Assembly: GCA_037200005.1 (NCBI GenBank)
Contig: JBBCGY010000001.1
Location: forward strand, 1,077,812 to 1,141,811
DNA length: 64,000 nt
From: Alphaproteobacteria bacterium
GTDB lineage: Bacteria; Pseudomonadota; Alphaproteobacteria; UBA9219; RFNS01
Reading direction: 5' to 3'
Part shown: piece after piece, positions 8,688-17,282 of the stretch
How positions within the stretch are numbered: position 1 is the first letter of the stretch
Layout: the number at the start of each line of letters is the position of its first letter
The notes under the pieces: generated by a model
The model's input: the letters and a program-made list of their open reading frames with translations, nothing else
What the model was told of the DNA's origin: nothing
The model's database searches: none
Position numbers and translations under genes: made by a program

Positions 8688-9431
8688 ATGCCCCGTGACG
8701 ACTGGAAAAAACTTCCCCGGCTTTACGTAACCGATCCGCTCCTGCCGGATGGCGCCGTATCGTTGACCGACGCGCAACAGCACTATTTGCAGCATGTCAT
8801 GCGGCGAGCCGCGGATGATCGCATCCTTCTTTTCAACGGAACGGATGGCGAGTGGCTGGCGTCTCTGGTCGCCAAGGGCAAAAAGAATATCTCGGCCCGA
8901 TGCCTTGAACGAACGCGGGCGCAAGCAGAAGAATCCGAACTATGGCTGCTATTCGCGCCCTTAAAGCGAGATCATCTCGACTACCTGGTGCAGAAAGCGA
9001 GCGAACTCGGCGTCACGCATTTGATGCCCGTCGCCACGCAGCATACGGTTGCCGAGCGGGTCAATCTCGTCCGCCTGCGCGCCATCGCCATGGAGGCCGC
9101 CGAACAATGCGAACGGCTGAGTCTGCCGGAAATCCTCGCCCCCCTGCCCCTGCCGAAAGCCCTGGAAAATATCAAGACGCAACGCTTATTCGCATGCGTC
9201 GAAGGCGGCACGGCTTTGCCGGTCGCCGAAGCTTTCTCCCAATACCGGCAGGATCGCCAAGCCGCCTTTCTGGTCGGGCCCGAGGGCGGATTCAGCAAAG
9301 AAGAAATGGAAATCATACGCAAACATGCTAAATCTGTTCCCATTCATCTTGGTCCGCGCATTCTGCGCGCCGATACCGCTGCGCTTGCCGCTTTAGCCTG
9401 CTGGCAGGCCGTTTGCGGCGATTGGCGGTAA
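8688..9431 (+). CDS. rsmE: 16S rRNA (uracil1498-N3)-methyltransferase RsmE
   Basis: This SPOUT-class methyltransferase modifies U1498 in the ribosomal decoding region. An N-terminal PUA-like part (RLYV...QHYLQHVMRR) precedes the knotted domain with the diagnostic VGPEGGFSKEE and LGPRILRADTA motifs that bind S-adenosylmethionine. Length (about 247 aa) is normal. The ATG at 8688 (MPRDDWKKLPRLYV) is chosen because the family starts near the RxYV segment; the open frame runs further upstream. gshA begins a few bases past the stop. Confidence 0.95.
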   Translation: MPRDDWKKLPRLYVTDPLLPDGAVSLTDAQQHYLQHVMRRAADDRILLFNGTDGEWLASLVAKGKKNISARCLERTRAQAEESELWLLFAPLKRDHLDYLVQKASELGVTHLMPVATQHTVAERVNLVRLRAIAMEAAEQCERLSLPEILAPLPLPKALENIKTQRLFACVEGGTALPVAEAFSQYRQDRQAAFLVGPEGGFSKEEMEIIRKHAKSVPIHLGPRILRADTAALAALACWQAVCGDWR

Positions 9432-9436
9432 AGACA

Positions 9437-10801
9437 ATGGGATTCTCAATGCCTGAAGCTGACGCCGTTATCACCGATGCCCGGCAACTGGTCGAGTATT
9501 TTGCCGCCGGGAGCAAGGCCAAAGCCGATTGGCTGATCGGCACCGAACACGAGAAATTCGCTTTTCGCATCTCGACATTGCGCCCGGTCGCGTATGACGA
9601 GCCGAAAGGGCTGCGCGATTTGTTCCAGGTTCTGAAAATCTTCGGATGGCGGGAAATCATGGAAGCGGGCCATGTGATCGCGCTCCAGCGCGGCGGCGCG
9701 CAAATTTCGCTCGAGCCCGGCGGCCAGACCGAGCTTGCGGGCGCGCCGGTCAGGAACCTGCACGAAACGGCGGCGGAGATCGACCAGCATCTCGAAGAGC
9801 TGCGCGAAGTATCCACTCTCCTCGATATCGGCTTTATGGGAATCGGCTTCCATCCCGCATGGAAGCGCGAGGACGTTCCCTGGATGCCCAAGCAACGCTA
9901 CGACATCATGCGTGCCTATATGCCGAAACGCGGCAAACTCGGCCATGACATGATGCAGCGCACCTGCACCACGCAGGTCAATCTGGATTATGCCGACGAA
10001 GCCGATATGGTCAAAAAAATGCGCGTCGCCATGGCGCTGCAGCCGATCGCGACGGCGCTGTTCGCGGCCTCCCCTTTCCTGGAAGGCCGGCCGGCGGGAT
10101 ATCAGTCATACAGGATGCAGGTATGGCAGGATACCGACCCCGACCGCTCCGGTTTTCTTCCTTTCGTTTTCGACGATGGCTTCGGATTCGAGCGTTATAG
10201 AGACTACGCGCTCGATGTCCCGATGTATTTCGTCCGGCGCGACGATAAATATATCGACGCTTCGGGGCAAAGTTTCCGGGACTTCATGAAGGGCAAGCTT
10301 CCGGCGCTGCCCGGCGAAATGCCGACGATAACCGACTGGCAAGATCATCTGAGCACCCTGTTCCCCGACGTGCGGCTTAAACAGTATCTGGAAATGCGCG
10401 GCGCCGACTGCGGAACTGCGGAATCCATCCTGGCGCTGCCCAGTTTCTGGACCGGCATCTTGTATGACGAGACGGCTTGCGACACCGCGTGGCAGTTGGT
10501 CCAGGAGTGGACGATCGAGGAGCGCCTGACGCTGCAGCGCGACGTGCCGAAGCAGGGTCTAAAGCTGGAATTCCGCGGCCAGCCACTCAGCGCCATAGCT
10601 CACCAGGCGGTGAAACTGGCGCAACAAGGGCTGCGGCGGCGGGCGATGCGTCTGCATGGCGGCGCGGACGAAACCCGCTATCTGGACGGCTTATTTATGA
10701 TGACCGAATCGGCCACCAGCTACGCTGACGAGCTGTTGATGAGATTCGAACATCAATGGAGCGGCGACATCAAGGGCGCATTTACCGATTGCAGATTATG
10801 A
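9437..10801 (+). CDS. gshA: Glutamate-cysteine ligase (plant/alphaproteobacterial type)
   Basis: It catalyses ATP-dependent joining of glutamate and cysteine, the first step of glutathione synthesis. GCS2-type features are visible: GTEHEKFAF near residue 35, ALQRGGAQISLEPGGQTELAG, GIGFHPAW and the MMQRTCTTQVNLDY segment. The length of about 454 aa fits the family found in alphaproteobacteria and plants. Starts at 9437 or 9449 are both possible. It follows rsmE by five bases, an arrangement common in alphaproteobacteria. Confidence 0.95.
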   Translation: MGFSMPEADAVITDARQLVEYFAAGSKAKADWLIGTEHEKFAFRISTLRPVAYDEPKGLRDLFQVLKIFGWREIMEAGHVIALQRGGAQISLEPGGQTELAGAPVRNLHETAAEIDQHLEELREVSTLLDIGFMGIGFHPAWKREDVPWMPKQRYDIMRAYMPKRGKLGHDMMQRTCTTQVNLDYADEADMVKKMRVAMALQPIATALFAASPFLEGRPAGYQSYRMQVWQDTDPDRSGFLPFVFDDGFGFERYRDYALDVPMYFVRRDDKYIDASGQSFRDFMKGKLPALPGEMPTITDWQDHLSTLFPDVRLKQYLEMRGADCGTAESILALPSFWTGILYDETACDTAWQLVQEWTIEERLTLQRDVPKQGLKLEFRGQPLSAIAHQAVKLAQQGLRRRAMRLHGGADETRYLDGLFMMTESATSYADELLMRFEHQWSGDIKGAFTDCRL

Positions 10802-10852
10802 TAGAACGTAACTTATTGATTTCTTAATAACTTCGACATTGCGCTTCATTAG

Positions 10853-10890
10853 CCCAATTTTAGTAATTCTCCTTTTATAGTCGCTATATG
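10853..10890 (+). promoter_or_regulatory. Leaderless-type promoter of the first small-protein gene
   Basis: TATAGT at 10876-10881 lies exactly six bases before the ATG at 10888, so transcription would begin at or next to the A of the start codon. An AATTTTAG block at 10856-10863 is shared, at the identical distance, with the promoter of the second gene. No Shine-Dalgarno is present. The -35 position (10853-10858) is a poor match. Confidence 0.5.
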
Positions 10891-11250
10891 TCCTTGATCA
10901 TGCATTCTTCCATGAGCAAATCTTCGACGCCGCACAAGAGCAATATGGCGGCGCTCATGGGCTGCGTGGAATCGGTATGGAGAGACCCCTCCAAGAGGGT
11001 GCAGGAAGGCATCAGTTATCTGAGCCATCACGTCTTCGACGAAATGAGTCATAAAGTCGCGGTCGTCGCGCCCAGCATGATCCGGAATCCCGTCGCCAGG
11101 GACCCGGAAATGGTCCGCCGGGTCAACGCTGAAAAAGCCGATTTGCTGCAGGATATTCGCTCCGGCAACCCTCATAACCGTATGATCTGGGAAGAGCTGG
11201 CGCAAATGAACAAAATGCTCGGCCTGCCCTCAACGCACACTAATTTCTGA
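10888..11250 (+). CDS. Unknown small protein, paralog family member 1
   Basis: The 120-residue soluble protein belongs to a family I do not recognise. Its central part (NMAALMGCVESVWRDPSKR) and C-terminus (RSGNPHNRMIW...LGLPSTHT) are closely matched by the next gene, and the C-terminal SGNP motif also occurs in the following two genes. An internal ATG at 10912 aligns better with the start of the paralog, but the promoter geometry supports 10888. There is no signal peptide or membrane span, and predicted content is mostly helical. It follows gshA on the same strand with its own promoter. Confidence 0.8.
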   Translation: MSLIMHSSMSKSSTPHKSNMAALMGCVESVWRDPSKRVQEGISYLSHHVFDEMSHKVAVVAPSMIRNPVARDPEMVRRVNAEKADLLQDIRSGNPHNRMIWEELAQMNKMLGLPSTHTNF

Positions 11251-11267
11251 ATAAAATTCCTGAACAT

Positions 11268-11305
11268 TTGAATTTTAGCGGCCTTTCTCCTATGGTCGCC
11301 CTATG
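11268..11305 (+). promoter_or_regulatory. Leaderless-type promoter of the second small-protein gene
   Basis: TTGAAT (11268-11273), a 17-bp spacer and TATGGT (11291-11296) end six bases before the ATG at 11303. The AATTTTAG block at 11271-11278 and the GTCGC after the -10 repeat the layout of the upstream promoter. No Shine-Dalgarno is visible. Confidence 0.6.
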
Positions 11306-11656
11306 TCCGATAAAAACGCTCCGCCCAAAACCAGCGCTAAAGGCAATATGGCGGCCCTGATGGGCTGCATCGAATCCATTTGGCGGGATCCCGCCAAAAC
11401 GGCACGCGATATGCTGCATCACCAGTCCTTGGAGGATATGGGCCATAAACTAGAAGCTTTGGTGATTCCGTCGACCCTCAACCGTAACTCCGGCAATAAC
11501 GATTACAAGGAAGTAGCGCGAAAGCTGGCCAGGGAAAAGAAAGCCGGCCTCCTGCAGGATATGCGGTCGGGCAATCCTCATAACCGTCAAGTGTGGAGCG
11601 AACTAGCTGAAATCAATAAGATTCTCGATTTGCCTTCCACGCATACCGGCCATTGA
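11303..11656 (+). CDS. Unknown small protein, paralog family member 2
   Basis: The 117-residue protein is a clear tandem paralog of its upstream neighbour: NMAALMGCIESIWRDPAK and LLQDMRSGNPHNRQVW...LDLPSTHT align with few changes, while the middle has diverged. It is hydrophilic and probably cytosolic. I know no characterised relative. It has its own sigma70-like promoter whose predicted start coincides with the ATG. Confidence 0.8.
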   Translation: MSDKNAPPKTSAKGNMAALMGCIESIWRDPAKTARDMLHHQSLEDMGHKLEALVIPSTLNRNSGNNDYKEVARKLAREKKAGLLQDMRSGNPHNRQVWSELAEINKILDLPSTHTGH

Positions 11657-11700
11657 TGGCGTTCAGGCAAGTTTCTTAATTAACTTTTACTTCTGCACCG

Positions 11701-11740
11701 TTGAAATTGCACCATCTTTCCTTTATAATTCGGTTTTATG
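11701..11740 (+). promoter_or_regulatory. Sigma70-like promoter, third small-protein gene
   Basis: TTGAAA at 11701-11706, a 17-bp spacer and a perfect TATAAT at 11724-11729 form a near-consensus promoter. The ATG at 11738 is only eight bases past the -10, leaving room for a leader of at most one or two bases. Confidence 0.7.
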
Positions 11741-12328
11741 GCTGCCGATAGTTTTGTACCAACCGCTGCTCCCGCCGCGCCGTCTCCTAAGACGGCGGCG
11801 CCTGTCGTTGCCGAATCGACAAAAGCGCCCGCGACCATTGATGCGGTCAAGCAGACTTCGGCCCAACAGCCTGAAGCCAAAAAACCCGCGACCATTGACG
11901 ACGTCAAGCAACAGCGCGGGGTGAGCAACGATAGCAACAACGCAGCGCTATTCGACGGCAAGGGCGAATACAGGGATCACAAGCCGAAGAAAAATATCGA
12001 TGCGGATCAATTCCTCTATGACGCCGAAGGCAATGTCGTGGGCAAGCTGGAAGCCCTGACGGATGATAGCGGCGGGAAGAAAGCCAGAAGCAGCGACGAC
12101 CCGTATTCCAAGGAAGCCATCGCCGAACGCGCCGCGAAAAGGCAGGCCGAAGAAGCCGAGGCCCAAAAAACCTACAGGCTCAATCAGCTGGAAGAACAGA
12201 AAAAAATGGCGGCCGACATGATTAATTCCGGCAAGGATGACGGCACCGGTCAAGCGCTGCTGGAAGGCGCAAACAAAGGACTCATAGATTTGGGTGTAAC
12301 GGGGATTCACTTAACGCATATGCGGTAG
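11738..12328 (+). CDS. Unknown Ala/Pro-rich protein, cluster member 3
   Basis: The 196-residue protein has a low-complexity Ala/Pro/Lys N-terminus (to about residue 60) with a repeated PATID(A/D)VKQ unit, then NNAALFDGKGEYRDHK, which recurs almost unchanged in the next gene (NNTALFDGKGSYYDHK). A charged coiled-coil-like helix (about 125-165) leads into a C-terminal INSGKDDGTG...LIDLGV segment that resembles the SGNP motif of the other three proteins. No signal peptide. The next gene follows 24 bp downstream and is probably co-transcribed. Confidence 0.75.
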   Translation: MAADSFVPTAAPAAPSPKTAAPVVAESTKAPATIDAVKQTSAQQPEAKKPATIDDVKQQRGVSNDSNNAALFDGKGEYRDHKPKKNIDADQFLYDAEGNVVGKLEALTDDSGGKKARSSDDPYSKEAIAERAAKRQAEEAEAQKTYRLNQLEEQKKMAADMINSGKDDGTGQALLEGANKGLIDLGVTGIHLTHMR

Positions 12329-12352
12329 ACGACGGCATCGGCTGGGGAGCGC

Positions 12353-13261
12353 ATGACGACTGAAATTCTCATCGCCGCCGTAGTCGCCCTATTTATCGTC
12401 GTGCTTATTTTTGTTCGCCCCGGAGAAGCCGTCGACGAGCGCCAAAAAGACACGTCATCCGACGAGACGGAACGCGGGCTTCTGTCAGTCGATATCATCA
12501 ACAGCAGCATACAACAGGAAGAAAACGCGCGGGCGGCTTCCGCCGAAGCCAACGCCGAGACGCCCAAGTCTTCTCAGCCTGCCGTGGCGGCCGCTGCTTC
12601 CGCGCCCACTACGCCTGCCACGCCCGGCGCACCTTCCGCGCCGGACGGTTCCGCAGCTCCCCCAGCAGCGGCTGCCCCCGCTGCGGCGGCGGCTTCCGCT
12701 GCCGTATCCGCGCCCGCAACCGAGAAGACGGAACCGCCGCAAGAAAACGCCCAGTCCGCTGCAGCCCAACAATCTTCCCAACAATCTCCCCAGACCGTCG
12801 CGCCTGAAGCGCCTTCGACGCCGCAGACCATGAGCGATTTCAAGAAAAGGCGATCGCAGGACGGCCAATTCTCGGACGTCAATAATACCGCGCTGTTCGA
12901 CGGCAAGGGGTCGTATTACGATCACAAATCGGCAGGCAAGCCCCAAGCCCGCGGCGATAACGGCCAATATAGCTCTGATTCGAGCGCGTCCGGCGGCATA
13001 TTCGTCATCGGCGGACAGCAGCAAGGCGGCTCGGGCAAGAATGAATCGTCCTATGAAAAATTATCGCGGGATCTGTCGGAAAAAAGAAAGATGGAGGAAG
13101 AGACGAGCGCGCGCGAAGGGCATAAGAACCAGCTGATGCAGCAGCGCGCCTACGTCATTAAGCAGATCAATTCCGGAAATCCCGACAATATCAACACCAG
13201 CGTCATCAAGGGATTGAACGAAGCACTCGGCCTCGACGGCAACAACACCGAGGATTATTGA
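12353..13261 (+). CDS. Unknown membrane-anchored protein, cluster member 4
   Basis: The 302-residue protein starts with one N-terminal transmembrane helix (about residues 4-23, ending before RPGEA), then a long Ala/Pro/Ser/Gln-rich linker (about 60-160). Next come the NNTALFDGKGSYYDHK block shared with the upstream gene, a glycine-rich patch, a charged helix, and the INSGNPDNINTS...ALGL C-terminal motif common to all four genes. A GGGGAG ribosome-binding site precedes the ATG, unlike the first three genes. A membrane anchor with a flexible linker would display the conserved C-terminus away from the membrane. Function unknown. Confidence 0.75.
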   Translation: MTTEILIAAVVALFIVVLIFVRPGEAVDERQKDTSSDETERGLLSVDIINSSIQQEENARAASAEANAETPKSSQPAVAAAASAPTTPATPGAPSAPDGSAAPPAAAAPAAAAASAAVSAPATEKTEPPQENAQSAAAQQSSQQSPQTVAPEAPSTPQTMSDFKKRRSQDGQFSDVNNTALFDGKGSYYDHKSAGKPQARGDNGQYSSDSSASGGIFVIGGQQQGGSGKNESSYEKLSRDLSEKRKMEEETSAREGHKNQLMQQRAYVIKQINSGNPDNINTSVIKGLNEALGLDGNNTEDY

Positions 13262-13282
13262 CCCCGGAGGAATTTCGCCCGC

Positions 13283-14719
13283 TTAACCCGCCCCGCCAAC
13301 CGTCATGCCGTCCAGTTTGATCGTCGGCTGGCCTACGCCGACCGGCACGCTTTGACCGTCCTTGCCGCAGGTGCCGACGCCGGCATCCATCCGGCTGTCA
13401 TTGCCGACCATGCTGATTCTCTTCAGCGCTTCGAAGCCGGTGCCGATCAGCGTTGCGCCCTTGACCGGGCGGGCGAGCTTGCCGTTCTCGATCATGTAGG
13501 CCTCGGACAAGGAGAACACGAATTTGCCGTTGGTGATATCCACCTGCCCGCCGCCGAAATTCGCCGCATAGAGGCCGTTCTTCACCGAGGCGATGATTTC
13601 TTCCGGCGCGTGAGTTCCCGAAAGCATGATCGTATTCGTCATGCGCGGCATCGGTTTATGCGCGAAGCTTTCGCGCCTGCCGTTGCCGGTCGAACGCTTG
13701 CCCGTCAATCTCGCATTCAGGCGGTCATAGATGTAGCCGGTCAGAACGCCGTCTTCGATCAATGTCGTGCTTTGCGTCGGCGTGCCTTCATCGTCGATGG
13801 TCAGCGATCCGCGCCGCCGGTCGAGCGTGCCGTCGTCCACGATGGTGACGCCGGGCGCCGCGATGCGCTGCCCCATCAGCTTGGAGAAGGCGGACGTGCC
13901 CTTGCGGTTGAAATCGCCTTCCAGCCCATGCCCGATGGCTTCGTGGAGCAAAATGCCGGCCCAGCCGCCGCCCATGACCACGGTCATTTCTCCGGCAGGG
14001 GCTTCGATGGACTCCATATTGACTATAGCCTGCCGCAGCGCTTCATCGACCTGCTTTTTCCATTGGGCCGGATCGAAATAGGCGTCATAGCCGGTGCGCC
14101 CTCCCGCGCCGTCATACCCAGCCTCCATCCGGTCGCCCTGCTTGGTGACGATCGAAACATTGAGCCTCACGAGCGGGCGGACATCGGCGACGCGATGGCC
14201 GCCGGGGCGGATGATCTGCACCGCCTGCCAGACGCCTTGCAGCGATACGCTCACTTGCTGCACGCGCGGATCGGCGGCGCGGGCATAAGCGTCGATTTCC
14301 TGCAATAGAGCGATCTTGGCGCTAAAATCCTTGCTGAGAAGCGGATTATCCGGATCGTAAAGCTGCCGGTTGGTGTTTGGCGGCGGCGCGGACAAATCGC
14401 CGCTATAGCCTCCGCGCACGGCGGCGACGGCCTCGCCCGCGCGCTTGAGCGCCGCGAGGTCGAGCGACGACGCATGAGCATAGCCCGCGGCTTCGCCCGC
14501 CACGGCGCGCAGGCCGAAACCCTGCGTCGTGTCGAACCCCGCGCTTTTCAGCTTGCCGTCGTCCCAGACGAAACTTTCGCTCTGCTGGTATTCGAGAAAT
14601 AATTCGCCGTCGTCGGCGCCATTCAGCGCCGAGGCCACGATTTTTTCCGCGGCTTCCAGATCGAGGAGGCCGTCGCGGAAAAACATGTCGTCGGTGATGC
14701 GTAAAAACTCGCCGCTCAC
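13283..14719 (-). CDS. tldD: Metalloprotease subunit TldD
   Basis: The zinc-binding HExxxH motif (HEAIGHGLEGD) sits at about residue 260, which identifies TldD rather than its inactive-site partner TldE/PmbA. The TldD/TldE heterodimer degrades unfolded peptides and matures some peptide natural products. The length of 478 aa is normal, and the C-terminal G(T/N)CGKDGQSVPVGVGQP segment is typical. It is the last gene of a minus-strand run purC-purS-YceI-like-tldD. tldE is not in the window. Confidence 0.95.
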   Translation of the reverse strand: MSGEFLRITDDMFFRDGLLDLEAAEKIVASALNGADDGELFLEYQQSESFVWDDGKLKSAGFDTTQGFGLRAVAGEAAGYAHASSLDLAALKRAGEAVAAVRGGYSGDLSAPPPNTNRQLYDPDNPLLSKDFSAKIALLQEIDAYARAADPRVQQVSVSLQGVWQAVQIIRPGGHRVADVRPLVRLNVSIVTKQGDRMEAGYDGAGGRTGYDAYFDPAQWKKQVDEALRQAIVNMESIEAPAGEMTVVMGGGWAGILLHEAIGHGLEGDFNRKGTSAFSKLMGQRIAAPGVTIVDDGTLDRRRGSLTIDDEGTPTQSTTLIEDGVLTGYIYDRLNARLTGKRSTGNGRRESFAHKPMPRMTNTIMLSGTHAPEEIIASVKNGLYAANFGGGQVDITNGKFVFSLSEAYMIENGKLARPVKGATLIGTGFEALKRISMVGNDSRMDAGVGTCGKDGQSVPVGVGQPTIKLDGMTVGGAG

Positions 14720-14735
14720 AGCTTACCCTCTGGCA

Positions 14736-15371
14736 TTACTGCCGCGTTGCGAACATATCGAACGTCAATGTCATCTTATCGCCAAGCACGTTGGCATTGT
14801 CGTCTTTGACGACGATGCCGAAGTCGGAGCATTCAAATTCAGTGCGGAACGAAATCCCTATCGTTCTGCCCTTGCTGCCGAAAATGCCCACGCCGAGCGG
14901 GCTATCTTCGATATGGCGCAATTTGGCTTCAAGCTTGAACGGCAACGCCAGACCGCGGATGATCAGCTGCCCGTCGATCGTGGCCGCCCCGTTCACGAAG
15001 GGCGCGGCCTTGTCGCTCCGGAAGGCGATTTCCTCGTAATTGCTGATATCGAAAACGGCGGGGCCAAGAAGCAGCCATGTGTAATCCTTGTCGGGCGTCG
15101 CAATGCCGCCGGAAGCAATCGTAATCCTCAGGTTCGAGAGCGTCAGCGCATCCACGTCAAAGTGGAAGCCCGCGGTCGCATTGGTAAAACGAGCCGCGGG
15201 GGGCTGTTTGTCTTCAGGCAACAGGTCGCGCGTCTTCACCAGCTGCATCCCGACTCGGATTTGCGGCGCGGGCGCGAAATAAGAGACTTCCTTGGCAGAA
15301 GCCGGCGCCGCGAGCAGGAGCAAGAAAACCGAAGCCAGAAGTGTTTTGATTGCCGTGCGCATGCCCTTCAT
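14736..15371 (-). CDS. YceI-like periplasmic protein
   Basis: A signal peptide ending at APASA is followed by about 185 residues of alternating beta-strands. They include the GATIDGQLIIRGLALPFKLEAKL and IGISFRTEFECSDFGI stretches that resemble the lipocalin-like YceI barrel, which binds isoprenoid or amide lipids. The match is by pattern only and the early part diverges. Starts at 15371 and 15362 are equally plausible. It lies 16 bp before tldD and 21 bp after purS on the same strand. Confidence 0.65.
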   Translation of the reverse strand: MKGMRTAIKTLLASVFLLLLAAPASAKEVSYFAPAPQIRVGMQLVKTRDLLPEDKQPPAARFTNATAGFHFDVDALTLSNLRITIASGGIATPDKDYTWLLLGPAVFDISNYEEIAFRSDKAAPFVNGAATIDGQLIIRGLALPFKLEAKLRHIEDSPLGVGIFGSKGRTIGISFRTEFECSDFGIVVKDDNANVLGDKMTLTFDMFATRQ

Positions 15372-15392
15372 CCCGTCTAAATTACCGTTTCA

Positions 15393-15632
15393 TTACGCTA
15401 CGCTGATTCGATAATCCTCGATAACAAGGTTGGCAAGAAGCTTTTGGGCCATGGCTTCCGCCTTAACGACGGCAGATGCCGGATCGGCGTCCTCGACATC
15501 GAGTTCGATGACCTTTCCGGCGCGGGCGTCCGTGACTCCGTCAAAGCCCATAGCCTGCAAGGCATGGGCAATAGCCTTGCCCTGGGGATCGAGAACACCT
15601 TGCTTTAACATGACGTCAACGCGAATTTTCAT
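15393..15632 (-). CDS. purS: Phosphoribosylformylglycinamidine synthase subunit PurS
   Basis: A 79-residue small subunit of FGAM synthase, needed to couple PurQ glutaminase to PurL. The opening [21 protein letters not shown] and the KVIELDVED strand are diagnostic. Its ATG overlaps the TGA of purC (ATGA), so translation is probably coupled. purQ and purL, which usually follow, are replaced here by the YceI-like gene and tldD. Confidence 0.95.
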   Translation of the reverse strand: MKIRVDVMLKQGVLDPQGKAIAHALQAMGFDGVTDARAGKVIELDVEDADPASAVVKAEAMAQKLLANLVIEDYRISVA

Positions 15633-16417
15633 GATGCTGGCGAATCCGGTTTTTCGGGAACGGGGGGCATGGCCTGGCCTTGCTCCGGCATGATGCCGAG
15701 ACGCTTGGCGACTTCCTGGTAGGCTTCCTCGACCTTGCCCAAATCCTGGCGGAAGCGATCCTTGTCGAGCTTCTCGTTCGTTTTCACGTCCCACAGGCGG
15801 CAGTTATCGGGACTGATTTCGTCGGCAAGGATAATACGCATATCCTCCCCTTCCCAAATCCGGCCGAACTCGACCTTGAAATCGACAAGGCGCAAGCCGA
15901 TGCCGAGGAACAGGCCGGACAGATAATCGTTGATTCGCAGCGAAAGCGCCATCATCTCATCGAGTTCCGGCGGCGACGCCCAGCCGAAAGCGGTGATATG
16001 CTCTTCCGACACCATGGGATCGCCAAGCTTGTCCGACTTGTAATAAAATTCGACGATGGAACGGGGCAGAGCCGTACCCTCGGCAATGCCGAAACGCTTG
16101 GCCAGCGAGCCGGCGGCCACGTTGCGAACCACGACCTCGATGGGAATGATTTCGACCTGGCGCACGAGTTGCTCGCGCATATTCAGGCGGCGCATGAAGT
16201 GCGTCGGCACGCCGATCTCGCCCAGCTTGACCATCAGATATTCGGAGATACGGTTGTTCAGGACGCCCTTGCCGGTAATCGTGCCGCGCTTCTGGTTGTT
16301 GAACGCGGTGGCGTCATCCTTGAAATATTGCACGAGGGTGCCGGGTTCCGGCCCTTCAAACAAAACTTTGGCCTTGCCTTCGTAGATACGGCGGCGGCGC
16401 ATGAGGCGAAAATTCAT
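15629..16417 (-). CDS. purC: SAICAR synthetase PurC
   Basis: It ligates aspartate to CAIR in purine synthesis. The visible signature elements are [12 protein letters not shown] at the N-terminus, [12 protein letters not shown], the [14 protein letters not shown] stretch, and [13 protein letters not shown] near residue 200. The family length is about 240-260 aa; this protein has a short C-terminal Pro-rich extension. It is divergent from the DUF1476 gene, with a 171-bp gap likely holding both promoters. Confidence 0.96.
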   Translation of the reverse strand: MNFRLMRRRRIYEGKAKVLFEGPEPGTLVQYFKDDATAFNNQKRGTITGKGVLNNRISEYLMVKLGEIGVPTHFMRRLNMREQLVRQVEIIPIEVVVRNVAAGSLAKRFGIAEGTALPRSIVEFYYKSDKLGDPMVSEEHITAFGWASPPELDEMMALSLRINDYLSGLFLGIGLRLVDFKVEFGRIWEGEDMRIILADEISPDNCRLWDVKTNEKLDKDRFRQDLGKVEEAYQEVAKRLGIMPEQGQAMPPVPEKPDSPAS

Positions 16418-16588
16418 CGTTTTTTCGGGCGTTTACGGCGCGGCTAATTCCACGCTACGATTAAGCTATAGCAGGGCATATATAGTAGCGCAACAATGGT
16501 AAAAAATCTTCCTTTTTCAACCGGTTGTAGTTGCCTTTTGAGTGAATTTTTGCATTAACTTTCACGGAATTATTAACGGAGTCGGGCT

Positions 16589-16909
16589 ATGACCATGTTT
16601 GACGAGCGCGAAAGCGGCTTTGAAGCCAAATTCGCTCATGATGAAGAACTTAAATTCAAGGTCGATGCGCGCCGCTGCAAATTGCTCGGTTTATGGGCCG
16701 CGGGGGTGATGGGATTGATCGACGCCGAAGCGGAAACTTATGCCCGCGAATTGCTTGGCACCGATCTCCAGGAGCATGGCAGCGCCGATATCCTAGGCAA
16801 ACTGACGTCCGATTTGACGGCGAAAGGCATCGACCCTCAGCAAGTCAGGCTTCACGAAAAAATGGTAGAGTTTCACGAGATCGCCAAAAAGCAGATCATG
16901 ACGGGGTAA
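16589..16909 (+). CDS. DUF1476 protein, F1-ATPase inhibitor zeta subunit
   Basis: The 106-residue helical protein begins MTMFDERESGFEAKFAHDEELKFKVDARRCKLLGLWAA, the signature of the alphaproteobacterial zeta subunit, which inhibits ATP hydrolysis by F1Fo-ATP synthase through its N-terminal segment. The remainder forms the expected four-helix domain. Placement opposite purC is common in this class. It ends ten bases from the antitoxin stop, tail to tail. Confidence 0.93.
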   Translation: MTMFDERESGFEAKFAHDEELKFKVDARRCKLLGLWAAGVMGLIDAEAETYARELLGTDLQEHGSADILGKLTSDLTAKGIDPQQVRLHEKMVEFHEIAKKQIMTG

Positions 16910-16919
16910 GCAGCCGTTA

Positions 16920-17282
16920 TCAAATGAAGTGCCGATAATCTGATTTCAAGACTTCGGCCAGCCGCTTTGCCATCTGCTTGCCGATTGGCCGTTTTCCGTT
17001 TTCCATTTCGGAAAGATGGTGCTGACGGATGCCAAGCCGCGCGGCCAGTTCCTTCTGGGTCAATTCGGCCTTATACCGCGAACCGCGCAAGACCGCCGCG
17101 GGGCCAAGCACAGGATCCGCGAGTTCAGGAAGAACCTGCTCTGCGGGAATAAATCCTTCGTCCTCCAGATGGGTGGCGATAAAATTCTCTAGCTTCTTTC
17201 CAAAAGCCTTAGGAACGTGGAAAACATGGGGCTTCTCGCTGAAGCCTGACATAGTCACGGTGATGTTATCAGTACGGCGCAT
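16920..17282 (-). CDS. Xre-family antitoxin (HigA-like)
   Basis: A helix-turn-helix (about residues 70-118; LTQKELAARLGIRQHHLSEMENGKRPIG) occupies the C-terminal half, preceded by an N-terminal part of about 65 residues that probably wraps the toxin. It overlaps the toxin gene by 14 bases, toxin first, as in higBA modules. It probably represses its own operon through the palindrome at 17547-17567. An ATG at 17252 would give a shorter protein. Confidence 0.85.
   Translation of the reverse strand: MRRTDNITVTMSGFSEKPHVFHVPKAFGKKLENFIATHLEDEGFIPAEQVLPELADPVLGPAAVLRGSRYKAELTQKELAARLGIRQHHLSEMENGKRPIGKQMAKRLAEVLKSDYRHFI

Noticed and set aside
13352-14308. 318-codon frame opposite tldD
   Set aside because: Antisense of a complete TldD with its zinc motif; composition is typical of a shadow frame.
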